64,000 nt of DNA from Marsupella aquatica (taxonomy: Eukaryota > Marchantiophyta), in NCBI GenBank assembly GCA_973895155.1, contig OZ316895.1:10168001-10232000 (forward strand), in the 5' to 3' direction. This document shows positions 50,886 to 64,000 of this stretch, piece after piece. Position 1 is the stretch's first letter; every line of letters starts with the position of its first letter. The position numbers were made by a program, and so were the translations under genes. Under the pieces are notes generated by a model. The model did not search any database. It worked only from the letters and a program-made list of their open reading frames with translations, and was not told where the DNA came from.

Positions 50886-53800
50886 ATGATGTCGATGAGG
50901 TCGTGGAAAGTGTGGGTCGTTGTGAGTAGCCTGCTGGGAATCCTAGTGCTGGCCCCGATGGCACAAGCGTCGTGCTTTCCAGCTGTGTTCAATTTCGGGG
51001 ATTCGACCTCGGACACGGGTGGCATTCATGCGTCGTTTCCTGGCTCGACTCCGGCAGAGAGTCTGCCATATGGGGAGACTTATTTTGGCAAGGCTAACGT
51101 GCGCTACAGCGATGGACGCCTCTTGATCGACTTCATTGGTGAGAATGATGACTGATGGCTTACTCCTCCGTTTCCTTTCTCTAGCTATTCTACACTGCAT
51201 TATTGCATCTCAATTTCCTTTCTGTGTCGCATTATTGTTGCCACGTCTGTGAAAAGTTTTTTCTCTGTTGATAGAATAATGTTGATGGCGATCCCATCGG
51301 CATTCTGTCTTTGGCTCTCCATTCTCTTATCCTTGAGGAGGAGTGTTCCGAGGAGGCCTCGGTTTCTCTCCCAATCTGCTGCCCATGCTTGTTGGCATGA
51401 TTCTGTGTGGTGTGCAAAGAGATGACATCTGTCTGCCCGTACGCCCTCGCATTCCCCGTGGACTTTGAGAACAATCTGTATCTCTGTGCGGGGTTCCTCG
51501 TTAATCTCTCAATTTCACTGCAAGCTTTTTGTCGTTGGCGACTCTTGACGACTCAAGGAAGTGTGCGTTCGTTATCGGTCGCCTAGTGCATTTGGGTTGT
51601 CCGAGGACATTGAACTTACTTTCTTCATTTGTCCACTTACTATCCTTCAATCCCGGCAAGACCCTGGTGCTCTTGCATTTCGGCTCTAGCAAGTCTTACA
51701 ATGTTGACAGGCCTACGGTCCTTTGTTCGAGGCCATATGGACTTGAGTCGTCACGCGTTTTTCTCTTCCCCAAAACGCGTTAGTATCGTTCTTTTCAATC
51801 GAGATCACTTCACCTCAAAGTAGTCCCAACAAAATCAAAGTAGTCCCAACAAAATACTTATCAAAAAGTTTTGAGACTGATCAAAATGATTCTGCTGCTC
51901 GCTAATTGAGCTTCCATTGCCATCGGCGTGCTCTCTTTCATGTGTATTTTCATGGCTATAGTTCGTCTCCGTGTGCTCAGATTACGCTCATTCGCCGCCC
52001 CTCTCTTTCTGCATTTGTGAGCAATAGCACCTCGAATTCATGTTTGCTTCAACGGGATTTTTTCACCTCACTAAATTTGGCGATATGGTTCCTGGTTGTG
52101 ATTCCGGATATGCTACAGATGAATAGAGTCACATTCATTTACCAACCGTTTTGCTCTCTAGATCTTCAGTCGGCGGTGGTCTCCCGATGACAAGCCAATC
52201 GTTCTGGAACGATTGCTTAAGTGCCTTCTCTTTGACTTCAGGACTTGATTCCAACGCATAACCTCTTTGACTGGCTTGCCGCTACAAAATTCAAAACACC
52301 GGCTTCAAATTGAAACTTTCGCATTCTTCACGGCGTCTGCTCTGTAGTCGTTAGTATCTATACGTGGGAAAGCTTTCTCTATTTCGACGTGGCATTCCTC
52401 CGTCTGCAAAGGAGGATTAAAGCATTGAAATCCTCGGGAAAATGTTTGCATTTGTGCCAGCTCCGAACGTGTTATTAACCGCGGCCTTTATGGGTCTGGC
52501 TGGCTTGCTTGAATGCCTTCTCCAGCTACCGGTTTGGGTCTCAATTTTATCGACCCTTATCTCCAATCGGTGATCTCCAACTTTGATCAAGGAGCCAACT
52601 TTGCGACGGCGGGAGCAACGGTTCAGGATGTGCTTTACCTGAGTCCCTTCACCCTCACATTTCAAGTGAAGCAGTTCGTGGAATTCCATGATAACGTCCA
52701 ATCCCAGATTACAAATAATCCAGGTGAGAATGACAGTCTCTACCGTGCTGATTGTATCTCCAGCTGGTCCATCGACCTATCCCTTGTATGCTTACAGATT
52801 TGAGATGGACAATCGGGAGTAATCTACGATAAATCGTACTGCCAAAGCTGTGGAATTCGCTCAGCTTCTTGCCTCGGACTTACCTGATGGGTCTTCCACC
52901 TTCTGCATACTGATTGTTGTGCATTTCATCCGTTGTTGTGGGAACTAAGTAGACGGAACGACTTCTTTTGGACCTCTGTTCGCATGTACAGGGAATGGCA
53001 GGCTTCCGTCGTCCATGCGTATTTTTGGTGACGCTCTGTACACTATTGCAATAGGTGGGAACGATTTCACATTCGGCTACACGAAAGGCCAGACCCCGGC
53101 CCAAGTAGAGTCCTACCTTCCTCTGGTGGTCTCTGGAATCACTAACGCTATCCAGGTGAGTTCAGTCCCTGAAGCGTAAGTTCACAAAGAAAAAGCTCAT
53201 CCACAGCCTGCCATTATCTATTAGCAATTGACTCGACAGAGGATTGAATCTCATGTTTAAGTCAATCCATTGGCGCAACACAGGACCACAACGCTGAGCA
53301 GATGCATAGAAAGGACCCAAACGTCACTCGTGGCGAGGAATCCAAGGATATTGCTATTCACGCCGTAGAGTCTTCTGATCAATCAAGAGGAAATGCAGTA
53401 TGAAGAAATTGCTGTGGGACGGACCGAAGCAGAATCGAGGAAATATTCAAATATGCTGACATCAACCGATCACCCCACGGGAAAGAAACACACTGCACGT
53501 GCATGATGAATTCTGAGCAGCTGAAAAGATGCTGAATGAATGGAAGCTATAGGGACCGTTGAAAATTGAAGATAACGAAGAATTATCCTTTGAATCCATC
53601 AATTTGAATGGCGTAGGTGCAACTACAATGTATAACCCACACATTGTCGAAAACGAGAATGGATACCGTCCATCCAACTCTTTCATCTGCAATGGGAGCG
53701 AAGAAGGGTGGTCCTTATAGAGAGAGACACAAACATGACAGCATAGGGTGATAGGTTGTAGTTATCTAATTTGGGATCCTGCAACTAAGCCGATAAATTG

Positions 53801-54836
53801 TAACGTAGTCCTCATGTCTCGAATTGAAGTTACAGATTGGTACAGAATTCCAATCAACGAGTGCAGCCCATCAGAAACAATGGGTAGCCGAAGTACTAGA
53901 ATTCGAGTTAATGCTAGAGTATCACAGTGGAACTCTTCGCCAGCATTTGCAGGGAAAAAAGTGATATCCAAGAAACTGACATGTGGAGCTGTTTGTGTGA
54001 TGACTGTTGCAGACAATGTACAATTATGGAGCTAGAAACTTCCTCGTGTGGAATGTGGAACCACAAGGATGTTTGCCCTACACTCTCACATTGATTCCGC
54101 ATTCCCCTGCTGATCTGGATGTCAATGGCTGCCTCATCGCCTACAACAATGCTGCTCAATTTTTCAATGGCCTGTTGACTAAAGCCCTTGCCAATCTGCA
54201 AACCACCCTTCTTGGAGCGAATGTTATCCTGCTCGACATGTATCAGATAAAAATAGATCTAATCGGCAACCTTACGCAAAACGGTAATCTTCTGACTTTG
54301 CCTATTTACTCATCATTAAGCTAGTGATCATCTTCTGTCTGGCATTGATAGATTTGTCTCGAGGGCCGCTGATGTTACTCTCTTGAATTTCACGTGTATC
54401 AACTTTTGTCAATGATTAGTGCAACTGAATTGTTATTCTCAACTGTATTGTTATTCTCGAGCTTGTTTTAAGTTCCTTTTCAACCAAACTGAGAACTTAT
54501 TGTCACTGAACGAGGTCGACGATGACCAAGCTAACTGGGCTGTTTGCTGTGGCCGGATTTGTGGCAGGATTTCTTTCCTTGACTGTCGCTTGTTGTGGTG
54601 TACCATCAGCGTATAACTTTAATACGCAAGTAAACTGTGGCAGCTCCGGAACTGTAAATGGAGTTTTTCTAACGGCTGTCACTTGCCCCGACCCTTCTCA
54701 ATACGTAGTTTGGGATGGCGTACATAACACAGATGCTGCTAACAAATACCTTGCCCACCAAATCTTCTCAGGAAACTACTTAATTCCACCCTTTCCAAAA
54801 TTATCAGCTACTTGTGGTCTAAGTCCCTTCAGTTAG
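50886..54836 (+). CDS. GDSL esterase/lipase, catalytic residues intact
   Basis: Five exons: 50886-51138, 52526-52723, 52992-53155, 54013-54283, 54568-54836; intron phases 1, 1, 0, 1; product 384 residues, a usual length for plant GDSL lipases. The signal peptide ends near APMAQA. Block I is FPAVFNFGDSTSDTGG (Ser nucleophile), block II GANFATAGAT (oxyanion hole), block III IGGNDF and block V WDGVHNTDAAN (Asp and His). The enzyme should hydrolyse ester bonds in the apoplast; the substrate cannot be read from sequence. Intron 1 is long (about 1.4 kb). Exon structure matches the minus-strand gene at 21.4-23.7 kb exactly in number and phase, so the two are paralogues. The start could be either of two adjacent Met codons. 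Confidence 0.92.
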
Positions 54837-56608
54837 CTGGGTTCAGACATTCTTCGGTTCGAAATTAGGCACTAGTTTCCACAGATTCATCGTTATAGAT
54901 TAAAATAATTGACATGACCACCATGTTATCATCACTGTCTTCCTCTCCCGAACGAGGAAGTGTATACATAGCCTAGGAAAGGGCTTGGTCATCATTGGAC
55001 CGAGTGAAAATTCATGCATGCCTATCAATTGCAATTTATGAAATTGTTTCGTCCCAACTTTGTCTACGTCTCCGTCCTTCAAGGGGAGAACGAGTTTGAT
55101 TGACAAGTTCCATCTCATTTTTTGAAGCAGTCAAGGCATGGGTACCATCCTCTTGACTTCGTAGACACGTCCAGTTGTTGGAGATGGTCGATCAATGATT
55201 TCCTACTGATTGAAAAGCTAAATCCTGACATATATCACCCAAATGTGGAAATTGAGCCTCCCTCCTGCGGCGTTACATACCTCTTGCGTGTGCTACTGTA
55301 GTGCTGAGACACCTCGCCATGCGTTTCACATTCAATTTCTCTCAAACCAAATGTGCAATTGCATTAGAGTTCATATTCGTTTGTATTGTATTATCATCTC
55401 AGTGAAGGTTTTCTGTTTCTTTTGCCAACAATACTCAACCTCACCCAAAAGAACCCGATTTGCATTGTTGTGCGATGACACCCAGCACTACGCTTGCGAG
55501 AGCGGTATCACCCAGCACTCCATTAGTGAGTCTCATCACCCAGCACTATGCTAGCGCGAGCGATGTCACCCAGCACCACGCTAGCGAGAGCAATGTCACC
55601 CAGCACATCACCCAGTAATACACTAATAAGCCTCTCCGATAAACGGTTATCAGACTATTCAGACATTGCCTACAAAAAAACTCCACTGAACTACCTTGCA
55701 CATGCTGCTTGATTACGAATTGTAGAGCTTGTAGACTGTCTACACCACAAAGGTTTATTATTTACTGTACATACATTGCCTCCAAAACTCTTTAAGGACA
55801 GACCGTGCACATGCTGCTTGATTGCGAATCTTCCGAAGAGCTTGTGGACTGTCCACACCTCAAAGTGTAAAATTGCTCAAGTTTCTTTTGGTCTTAACAG
55901 TCGTCTCTGATTGTAAATATGTGATCACAAATCAAGGAAGAATGAAAGAAGATGTGGCAGGTCAATGGGGTCAATGGCCAACAGGCATGCAAAGAAGCAT
56001 ACTAAGAACACTACGCAGGTTTTAAACTCTTAATTTATTCTGCCTATAGATTGCAAAATCTATGGCACAGCTCATGGTGGGCTACCGAAGTATAAATATA
56101 ACAAAGACTCGTGCTGTGCCAGTGAGTCTGAATATTCCCACGGAAATCCAGCACACAAATCTGGGTGTCGCTTCTGTAACACGCCAAAGACATTTGCAAC
56201 TTACTAAGGGAATGTCAATCGACAAAATTCTGGATCTCCAAAACAATGGCATGAAAGCCTGATGGCTGGAGAAAAGGGGAAAGATGGAAGGGCACCTCAG
56301 GGATAAGACTGACTAGCCCAAATAGAGCACAAACAACAACTGAAACAACTTCCAAACGCAGGTCAAATGAAAACGACGAGAGTTTACTATTTTGACATCG
56401 TTGCTGGCCGTTTTGATAAGGACAGCTCGGCAGGACTAACTATGTACACAGAAGCCCACTCAATCATTTGATCTAAAAAAAGTGCTCCTAAAGTTGGTAA
56501 CCATGTACTGTGCTAAATATTTGATTGAGCACGCGTTTCACAAGTATGCTATTACTCAGATCGATGATCTCATTGTCCGAGGAATTTTGTAAACAAACTA
56601 TGACAGCT
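54837..56608. other. Intergenic region with tandem repeats
   Basis: Four to five diverged units of about 34 bp built on 'atcacccagcactacgctagcgagagc' (shortened here) occupy about 55485-55615. A diverged direct repeat of about 100 bp containing 'cacatgctgcttgatt' lies at about 55670-55770 and 55770-55870. No gene is recognised. Confidence 0.5.
55485..55615. repeat. Minisatellite, about 34-bp unit
   Basis: The phrase 'cacccagcac' recurs six times at intervals, separated by 'ctagcgagagc'-type spacers. Units differ by several bases and by length, so no frame is conserved across the array. Confidence 0.75.
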
Positions 56609-59600
56609 TCATGAGGATTGATCCACTTGAATTGGAGGTAAAGATGGAGTTGGTGTGGGGCTTCCCTTCATGCCCATGTAAGTGCGCAACAAGTAAGTGC
56701 CGCTGGGATCTGACAGCAAATGGCTCACTAGAAGATAACGTAGCTTATTAGGTGCCACCACAAAGGTTACCACAGCAAACCAGACCAGGTCTAACGATGT
56801 CAACCTTGCCGCAAGAAAGCCTTTCCATAACCTGCACAATATAAACAAGAGACTGAGTATAACCGAAAAGTACGACGATACGAGTAAGAAGTGAGAACAA
56901 GGCACCTAAGGGTCATTCATCAGTGGTGAACAGCATGTGACAATGCTATTAGTATGAGGAGAAACTTCACAGTGGTCTAAATCTGTTGCGAAGAGTAATA
57001 GAGGAAGTTCAGCTGGACATCAGTAAAATGAAGGGATTGAAATGGCACGGCTTAACCGCAGTAGTAACAACAATGACTAACACATGAATTTTAGATGCAC
57101 GGATTTTGTGTTTTCATCGAACTGAAGTATGATATCTAAAGCTTCTGAGCGACTATGCTTTTCACAGTTTGTCTGGGAATTTCAAGTTTAAAAGATCGAG
57201 GGACAGGATGTTGAAGCGTGCATTTCTGGAAGGCATTTGCCACATAGATCACAAGCCATAACTCTCGTCACAGTGGCCCACTTCTACTTCAGGGTAGTAT
57301 ATTACCATTCTGGCAACTCGAAGAAGGTGGCAAAGAACTCTCTGATGCCTTCAAGGTCCAGTTGCAAGATCAACTCAAGCCCGAACAGGAAAAACGCCCT
57401 TTGCCGCTTTCTCTCTTGTGGCCACAGGGCATCCCATGCTGAAATGCAAAGAGATGATTAGATCACAACAATTTGCAATGCTACCAAACGAGGAAGCTCG
57501 CTACAACATGTTAATCGACAATCGATGCACAAGTACCTTCTAAAGCAGCAGCCTTGGGATCCTTCCCTTGCAAATCTTTTTCTCCTGAACGTAACGCTGC
57601 AGCAATTGCAGCAGCATATGCTGGTGCTTCTGAAAGTGATAGTACAACGGAATAGCCTACATATGTACAGGAGAGGCCACAAATTAGCATGCTGAGGTGG
57701 ACACGATGCATTCCTGTCACCTACTAAAGCCATCGTAAAAGATACTGGGATCAATTAAATTTTGTGAGTTGAGGAAACGAAAAGTACAGTAAAAGATTCA
57801 CACGTACCAGTTGCAGGATGAACCATACTAGCAGCCGCACCAAATCCTAAGTGCTGCTGTGTTGTATCTGGCAGGGTGGCACCGACTGGGATATAAGACC
57901 ATTCCTGCGAAAGCGGTCGAAATCGTCAAATCAAAATAAAATACTGCACTCAAATGCAACCCTTCATATTGTAGAAACATTACAAAAAGTAAAAAACCAC
58001 TACCGGCAATGTGGTACGAAACTTCGTCACCAAATTCAAGACTTACTTCCTCATGAATATTCAACACCTTGATCCCCATCTTCTCCAACCGGATCAACAG
58101 TCGTTCCTTCAGCAGATTAAATGACATTGTGGGTCTAGCAGCCAAGCACGTCTCCTGGTATATAAGCCAACAAAGTAAGGATAGAAGAACAAGATACCAA
58201 ACTACCTGACGTTTGAGAGCTACTAAAATTTAAAAAACCGCAAATGAAGATGCCACCTCCTTACATGACTCAAAACAGGGCAGACTTCAATGCAATCGAG
58301 TCAAATAATTGGAAACACGCTGTCATTGCACAGTTATACTGCCCACATACTGCGCACGTACGCTCCTCACCTCGAAGAATACTCGGGAACTGGATGTTGG
58401 CATTGCATATAGGAATGATGGTACTTCTTTGAACTCCTCAGCATCTGGGCAGTTTTCTGAACCCCATGCTCTATAATCCCGATAGTCCATGAACATCATC
58501 ACTTCAGGGTCGTAGTTGAAATTTTCGATCTGCAGCCCGAGAAGAAAATTAATCCCAACTCCTAATCATGACTGACAAGCAAAAGACCAGATGCTCTCTT
58601 CTTCTATCCAGTGACGTAGAGTTTGATCTCCATCAGGGCACGGGGCATCAGCCAATTCACAGCAATTGTAATTTGAATACGAGAAAGCGATTATGAGGTC
58701 CATACGGATTGGAAGGATCCACGGAACGAAAGTCCCCCTCGGCACAAAAGCAGAGCTATAACTTAATTCCGACTCGTGGGACTCAACCAGAGTTTTGACG
58801 TGGATCTTACCTCGGCTTCTATTCCATAAGCTGTCTGTACAGTAACCCCAGGTCCACCTGGCTCGTACCGTAAGAACTTCCCTGCAGCAGCTCCAGAAGC
58901 CACTGCCACAAGCCTAGAGATAGTCCACAACTCCTGTAAGAAATTGTTCACTAGGTCCTCAAAAGTCGCTTGTGGTAATGGGATACTTGGATAAATAGCA
59001 ATAGACAACCAAATTGAGTATTCAGTAGTCATCAACAGACAATTCACCTGCAGCTTAATATAGCGCCATTTTCGCACATGACTGTGCTCCCTAAGTCATT
59101 AGAATCTGAAATTCTTTCCACCTCAGAATCCAGATATTGTACGCCCGCCTCAGCGCATCTGCACATGTTGTTCGCGCCCTGGAGGTGAGAGATAAGACAC
59201 GAGCACGCCGAATGATGCCAATCAATACGGCCAAACAAAGATAGATGTCTGCTTTCCGGCGAAACCATGAAATTGTAAGCCACCTTCCAGCTCATCGACG
59301 CGCTAACCATTTCATAAGAAGGCGCCGGGGAACTCTTGCAACTTCGGCAGCTGAGTATGACCGAGAAAGCTCAGCGAAATACCGTTTCAACAATTCCTCG
59401 CGCAGGAGGTGCCGATCTACTCGTCCATAGGCACGCCCAATCAGCAAAGGGGTGTCGCTTTCGAAATACATCGCCGAGTCTTTCCAAGTCTGTCCGATAC
59501 AATTTTCGAGGCCCAATGCTGTCGACAGAAACGTGAGTTTAACGGGATGCCCTCTTGACGAGTTCTAACAGGCCCTCTCTAGTTTCTCTTCAAAGGTAAA

Positions 59601-60739
59601 AATACATTTTTCTTGTGCAATTGTACATAGAAACGCAGATTGTCTATCTCGTAAAAGCTCAAGTACCTGCAAATTCGTCCTCCCACACGCCATAATTGTT
59701 CGTGAAAGGGAGGTCCGGCCCCACCAAACCGACCGATAAACCCTGTTTGGCTACCTCCGCCGCAAGTGAGAGGCCAGCAGGACCGCATCCGATGACTATA
59801 AGGTCCAGGACTTTATCTGAAATAGGTTCAAGCTGCAAAACGTATAGAGATGAAGATGCCAGAGGACGATTAGAAGACTAGGTTACAGACGCTCCAGCCC
59901 ACATACCACAGGACACCAACAAAAATTTCACACAGAGAGACAGCTTGAAATGTAGGATCATTCGCTGTCTCAGCTTCTCTGTGAATGTATAATCGCTGTG
60001 ACGAAGGCCATACTCGAGCAAACGTGATTTGGAAACCAAATTGAGATGCTGTAATGAGATGCTGTAGGACAATCCAAAGGGACGTTGCCTGTGATCGCAA
60101 TGCTAGAACCAAGCTGCTCCGCAAGACAACACTTCACAGCACTGTAGTCAAATCGACCACATTTTCCGGAAAACGAAGAGGTGATGAGGCCAAGGGGAAA
60201 ACCTTCTGCCCGATCTTAGCCTGATCCATAGGCTTTCTGGCTTGTAATTGTACAAGATCAATAAATTCTCCTCCGGCTTTCATGTAGTCAGCCTCGTCGA
60301 CAAATTTCTCACGGGTCGGGACGACGGTGCTCGCAACCGCAATACTCTGCTGCCCCAAACATCTTCGACGTTGGGACCGACCCACATGTGGTGTCTTAGT
60401 CCATACAGGCGTCAGCTGGTCTCGAAGCTTTCTTCTCTGATTATCTTGAGCTGAATATAACACCGATTTGAGACATAAAGACCAGGAAGTACAATTCCTT
60501 TTCCGGTTAGAACCATCAGGACATTGTGTGGAAGTGCTGCACACTCTGCTAGAGTCTTGTGAATGAGCAATCCTCCCATGCTTACTAGAGGACCCTGTAA
60601 TTGACAGCTCCTTCGTCTTCTTCTGAGCAGAGGATGAAGAAACACATTGCCTTTGAGATGCTACAGCTTTGCTTGCAGAAGAGGGATGAGGGGGAACATT
60701 TGCCGAGAATGCAATCTCCCAAGTGCAAACGCTGTTCAT
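56609..60739 (-). CDS. LCYE: Lycopene epsilon-cyclase, chloroplast
   Basis: Eleven exons: 60739-60203, 59832-59667, 59518-59383, 59158-59048, 58913-58811, 58529-58371, 58154-58047, 57904-57808, 57656-57537, 57438-57306, 56831-56609. All phases agree; the product is 630 residues. The enzyme adds an epsilon-ionone ring to lycopene, the first step towards alpha-carotene and lutein, at plastid membranes. Seen are a Ser-rich N-terminus (transit peptide), the ADYMKAGGEF segment typical of LCYE, the dinucleotide-binding VIGCGPAGLSLAAE, NNYGVWEDE, GRAYGRVDRHLLREELL, MDYRDY, FLYAMPTSSSRVFFEET, FGAAASMVHPATGYS and the C-terminal SDPSGTYLLRTYMG. The beta-cyclase paralogue is less likely because of the N- and C-terminal blocks. 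The protein is about 100 residues longer than usual, mainly before the ADYMKAGG block. An in-frame ATG at 60811 is an alternative start but would place a hydrophobic stretch first. Donor 1 (AAG|GTTTTC) is weak. Confidence 0.95.
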
Positions 60740-60811
60740 GTTGAGAGAAGCCCGCGGTAGCAGACACAACTGAAACGCACAATACTTAAGGAAAAGCAAC
60801 AAGACCCGCAA

Positions 60812-63800
60812 TCACGGTCTCCAAGCCCACAAAACGCGGACTGCAGTTCTGCCTATCTCTATCCTGGCGTCTGGAATGTACATAATTCTCCGCCCAGTAG
60901 CATTTCACCGTCCTAAACCAGAACTGTTGCCTCCAATTGTCCTCTGGTCCTTCCAGTACTGAAGGTTAGTAAACCGCAGCCGCTAAGGAAAGTGCCCAGA
61001 TCCCCTACACCCTGCCCTGTCCAAGATGATGGACAAATCCTCCTATCCAAGCGAACCTGCACGCACCGGTACAAGCTCGTCACAATCTGCACCGCTCCTG
61101 AAGTAATGCTGGTGCTTCGCCAAACCACCTGCTCACTCTTACTCCAGCAATTGGCTTGCACGTCGGGTCAAGATCCGAAAACAAAACAAAATTGAGACAG
61201 AAGAAGAGGGTATTGCAGTCTGCTCCTACTCACAAACAACGCTGGCGACAGCACGCCGCACAATGTGTCATCCAAATGCGATCCGAAATCATGCAACCTG
61301 AGCTGACGGAGGCTACGGAGGCAAAAAGAAGACGAGGCACAACAGCTACACAAGTACAAACCCATCTCAGGGACGAAAAGCGAGCTGGACTGAGCTGAAC
61401 ACAACAAGATCAATGGCCATAACACCCGACGCTCATTGTCACAGAGTGATTCGACATGATGGAGCTTGCCTACCTCAAACCTCAATGGGCGAGAGTCGAG
61501 CAGCTCACTGTACCGTCACTACCGACTCGGACGATTTCGCAATCAGCCCTCAGCAGAAGACCAACTGCATTTCGAGCTTCATGCCTCCATCCTCGAGAGA
61601 GGTAGGCACTGGACCTCCTCACGGAACGAGATTCCGTAGTCGAGTCATGTGGGGAGCGGCGGAGCGAGGCGAGCGCAGCACAGCACGGGGTGAGCTCAGC
61701 TATGGCGGTCCAAGAAGGATTGAAGAATCTGTACTGTACATGTATCGACGGAATAGGCAACCTCACGACTCACGAGACACGAGCAGTATCTCCTAATTAA
61801 GATGAAGCCTACGGTACGTTCTAACTACTCGTTACAGTAGTAATCGAAATAGAGAGTCCAATCTTTTTTATCTAAGTACATAATCGGTCACTTCTTTTAG
61901 TTTAAGTTTTAGGGTTTTTCGCTCTTTGGTCTTCTTTGAGTTTTTTTTTGGGGTTTCTCACCTTCATTGGGCCTTTTTTTCTTTGTTTTTTTTTCTCTTT
62001 TACTAGCCTGATTACCTGTCTTTTGAATGTAAATTCATCTTTGCCTCCATCCCTCTTGTTTTTCACCTTCACTTCTATTTTGTCTTTATTGAGAGTCACT
62101 CTTAGTTCTGTCCTTGTTTAGAGTGGATGTCAGTTTGTTAATCTTTGATCCCATCCCTTTTTTATGGTACACCTTTACTTTTCAGTTTTGTCTTATTGAG
62201 AGTTGCTGTCTAGAGTCTTCACTCTAAACTGTAGCCCTTGAAAGTAACTTTGCATTGTGTTTTATTAGTAAGATTGCATCTATTGTCTTGGTATCCTATC
62301 TCTTGGTTTGGCATGTTTTGCTTTTTGGCTGTGTTGTACAGAAGGTATCCTATTACTTGGTTTGGCATGTTTTGCTTTTTGGCAGTGCTGTACATACTTC
62401 TGTATATGTTGGTGTTTGTTTTTGCATCTATTTGGTGCCAAAAAAGTTTTCTTGCATATCTTTTCTTTCATGCTTCTTTCTTCAATCAGTGCCACTTTTC
62501 TGAAAAACAAGCCACCTGTCAACATGCCAGGTTAGGCAAATTTAAAATAAACTGTCACCATTTCGCAAAACTGAAAGACAAAAATAAAACACTCTAATTG
62601 TAGTAGTGGCCAAGGTTTACACAAAAAAATTCCCATCTAGAAAGTTTAGGGTTAGGGTGCGCCAATAGTATTGCCATCACAAACCAGTTGGGAGAAGGGA
62701 CAGAATAATCCTGAGGAGCCAAGGGACATGTTGTACCAAAGTTGGACCTTGATCGAGTGAAGGTTTTGAATTCAACCCCCATGAACAAATTGCTGCCCCA
62801 ACTAGTAGAACGGAATAGCCTACATGATAATAGGTGGTGTTGAACTTGGCTTTAGCGTGCCAACGATCATTGTACGCTGACCTTTTTGCATAGCAATGAT
62901 GGATTTGGAGGGTTGTATATATTTTGGATACAAACTAGGGTCCTAGTCTAATGTAAATACTTCTATTTATAGAAAAATATTCCTTATTTTTAATTTTAAT
63001 GATCTAGGTTACTTTATAAAAAGTAACCTTAGAGCATATTCTGTACAAGAAAAAAATTAAAAGAGTTTATAACCCCCTTTTGTTTTTACATCCTACAATA
63101 TATCACTTGATAATATAAATTTTCACTTGCGCCTGGTGCCTCTGGATTTTGTCAGTCTACCCCTCCATGATGGACACCCGTCTTGTCTGGTCATGGACTT
63201 GGACTATATTGGTTGTGAGTTGTAACAATTAGTGACTTTTGTACATTCCCATCTCGTTCTTTCATCCATGTTAATCCATTACCTGACACCCCATCGAGGG
63301 GCCCAAAATCCTCCAGAATTAGAAAGCACACTATCTTCTCCCACCCCCCCTTCCCCTCCACCCCTCACCAAATTGAGCTCTACTTATCTCGGGCCCTGTA
63401 GTATCTATCTAACTGAGCACACTAGTGTAATTGTGTGGAAATGCTGTGTCTCTGCAGTAGACACTGGGCGTGACTACTGGGCAGAATTGAAAGTTTGGAA
63501 GCAATTAATGGGGTGTTAAACCAAGCTTCTGGCTCAATAGGGGTTGAAAGTACCCAATTTCCTTGGTGGGGTCAAACGACATTGTGGGAGCATACAAAGG
63601 TTAACTAAGAAAACCCCCATCAAGTAAATCTAAAACTTAAAATCCCATCAAAGCAAAGGGATCCATTTTCACCCAATCAAATAAATGTTAAGTTAAAGAA
63701 CATCAAATTACACATGACTTGATACCCGTTGTGTCAGCCAGCCGAAACCAGGGCATACAGTAGTGTGGCAAAACCCAATTGCCCCTTTCCATGAGGTAGA

Positions 63801-64000
63801 ATCTAGTGGAGGGTTGGGACACGGTAGAGTGTACTACAGTAGCCATGAATCAGGTGGGGACAGGGCAATCTCGCCCACCTTATCAGTCTAAATGGACAAT
63901 CCACTTTATCATCCTTAGGATCAACATGCTATATCATCAATCAACAAGGTGGAGACCACTTTCATTGACGAAAAGTAATGGGGGGGCGGGGGCTTTGGAA
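60812..64000. other. Intergenic region, no gene recognised
   Basis: Contains the LCYE promoter side. A direct repeat of about 58 bp ('ttggtttggcatgttttgct' core) occurs at about 62302 and 62359. After about 61.85 kb the sequence is AT-rich with many short open frames. No domain or phased exon series is seen. Confidence 0.4.
62285..62400 (+). repeat. Direct repeat of about 58 bp
   Basis: Two tandem copies of 'ggtatcctat..cttggttt' plus 'ggcatgttttgctttttggc' followed by a 'gtgytgtaca' end. They are nearly identical, hence fairly recent. No coding meaning is seen. Confidence 0.7.

Noticed and set aside
61413-61796. Plus-strand frame of 127 codons upstream of LCYE
   Set aside because: No recognisable domain, low-complexity Arg/Ser content, no splice or homology support.

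Overview
The window looks like nuclear DNA of a land plant. The genes are split by short-to-medium introns with GT..AG borders, gene density is low (six recognisable genes in 64 kb), and the gene set is plant-specific: chloroplast lycopene epsilon-cyclase, apoplastic GDSL hydrolases, a leucine-rich-repeat (LRR) cell-wall type protein and a histone H3 of plant type. A bryophyte- or lycophyte-grade plant fits best, and a liverwort is my guess, but nothing in the sequence fixes the species.

Layout. 0-2.3 kb: no gene seen, small tandem repeats. 2.3-12.1 kb (minus): a many-exon gene for a secreted LRR protein whose LRR region is interrupted by a huge Pro-rich domain, mostly one 2.9-kb exon, built from FNWS/FNWT repeats. 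It carries about 85 N-glycosylation sequons plus extensin-type SPPPP motifs. This is the most unusual object in the window. 12.2-19.1 kb: gene-free, with two pyrimidine-rich minisatellite arrays that end in Helitron-like 3' termini. 19.5-19.9 kb (plus): histone H3 with an H3.1/H3.3 mosaic signature. 20.3-21.1 kb: decayed GDSL exon fragments. 21.4-23.7 kb (minus): five-exon GDSL-family gene whose catalytic serine is replaced. 27.4-28.1 kb (minus): 3' piece of a non-LTR retrotransposon. 32.3-33.3 kb: tRNA-derived SINE-like head, Ty1/copia-like LTR and a dispersed repeat. 38.2-39.7 kb (plus): intronless glucose/sorbosone dehydrogenase-type gene. 40-50.8 kb: no recognised gene, several inverted and dispersed repeats. 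50.9-54.8 kb (plus): second GDSL gene with the same five-exon structure and an intact catalytic set. 56.6-60.7 kb (minus): complete 11-exon lycopene epsilon-cyclase. 60.8-64 kb: no recognised gene.

There is no operon logic here; each gene is a separate transcription unit. Four of the six products (LRR/sequon protein, two GDSL proteins, sorbosone dehydrogenase-like protein) carry signal peptides and should act in the secretory pathway or cell wall. Exon borders were placed by hand from splice consensus, reading phase and family similarity. Those given with exact coordinates agree in phase from exon to exon. The stretch between 11.56 and 9.67 kb of the LRR gene is not resolved.
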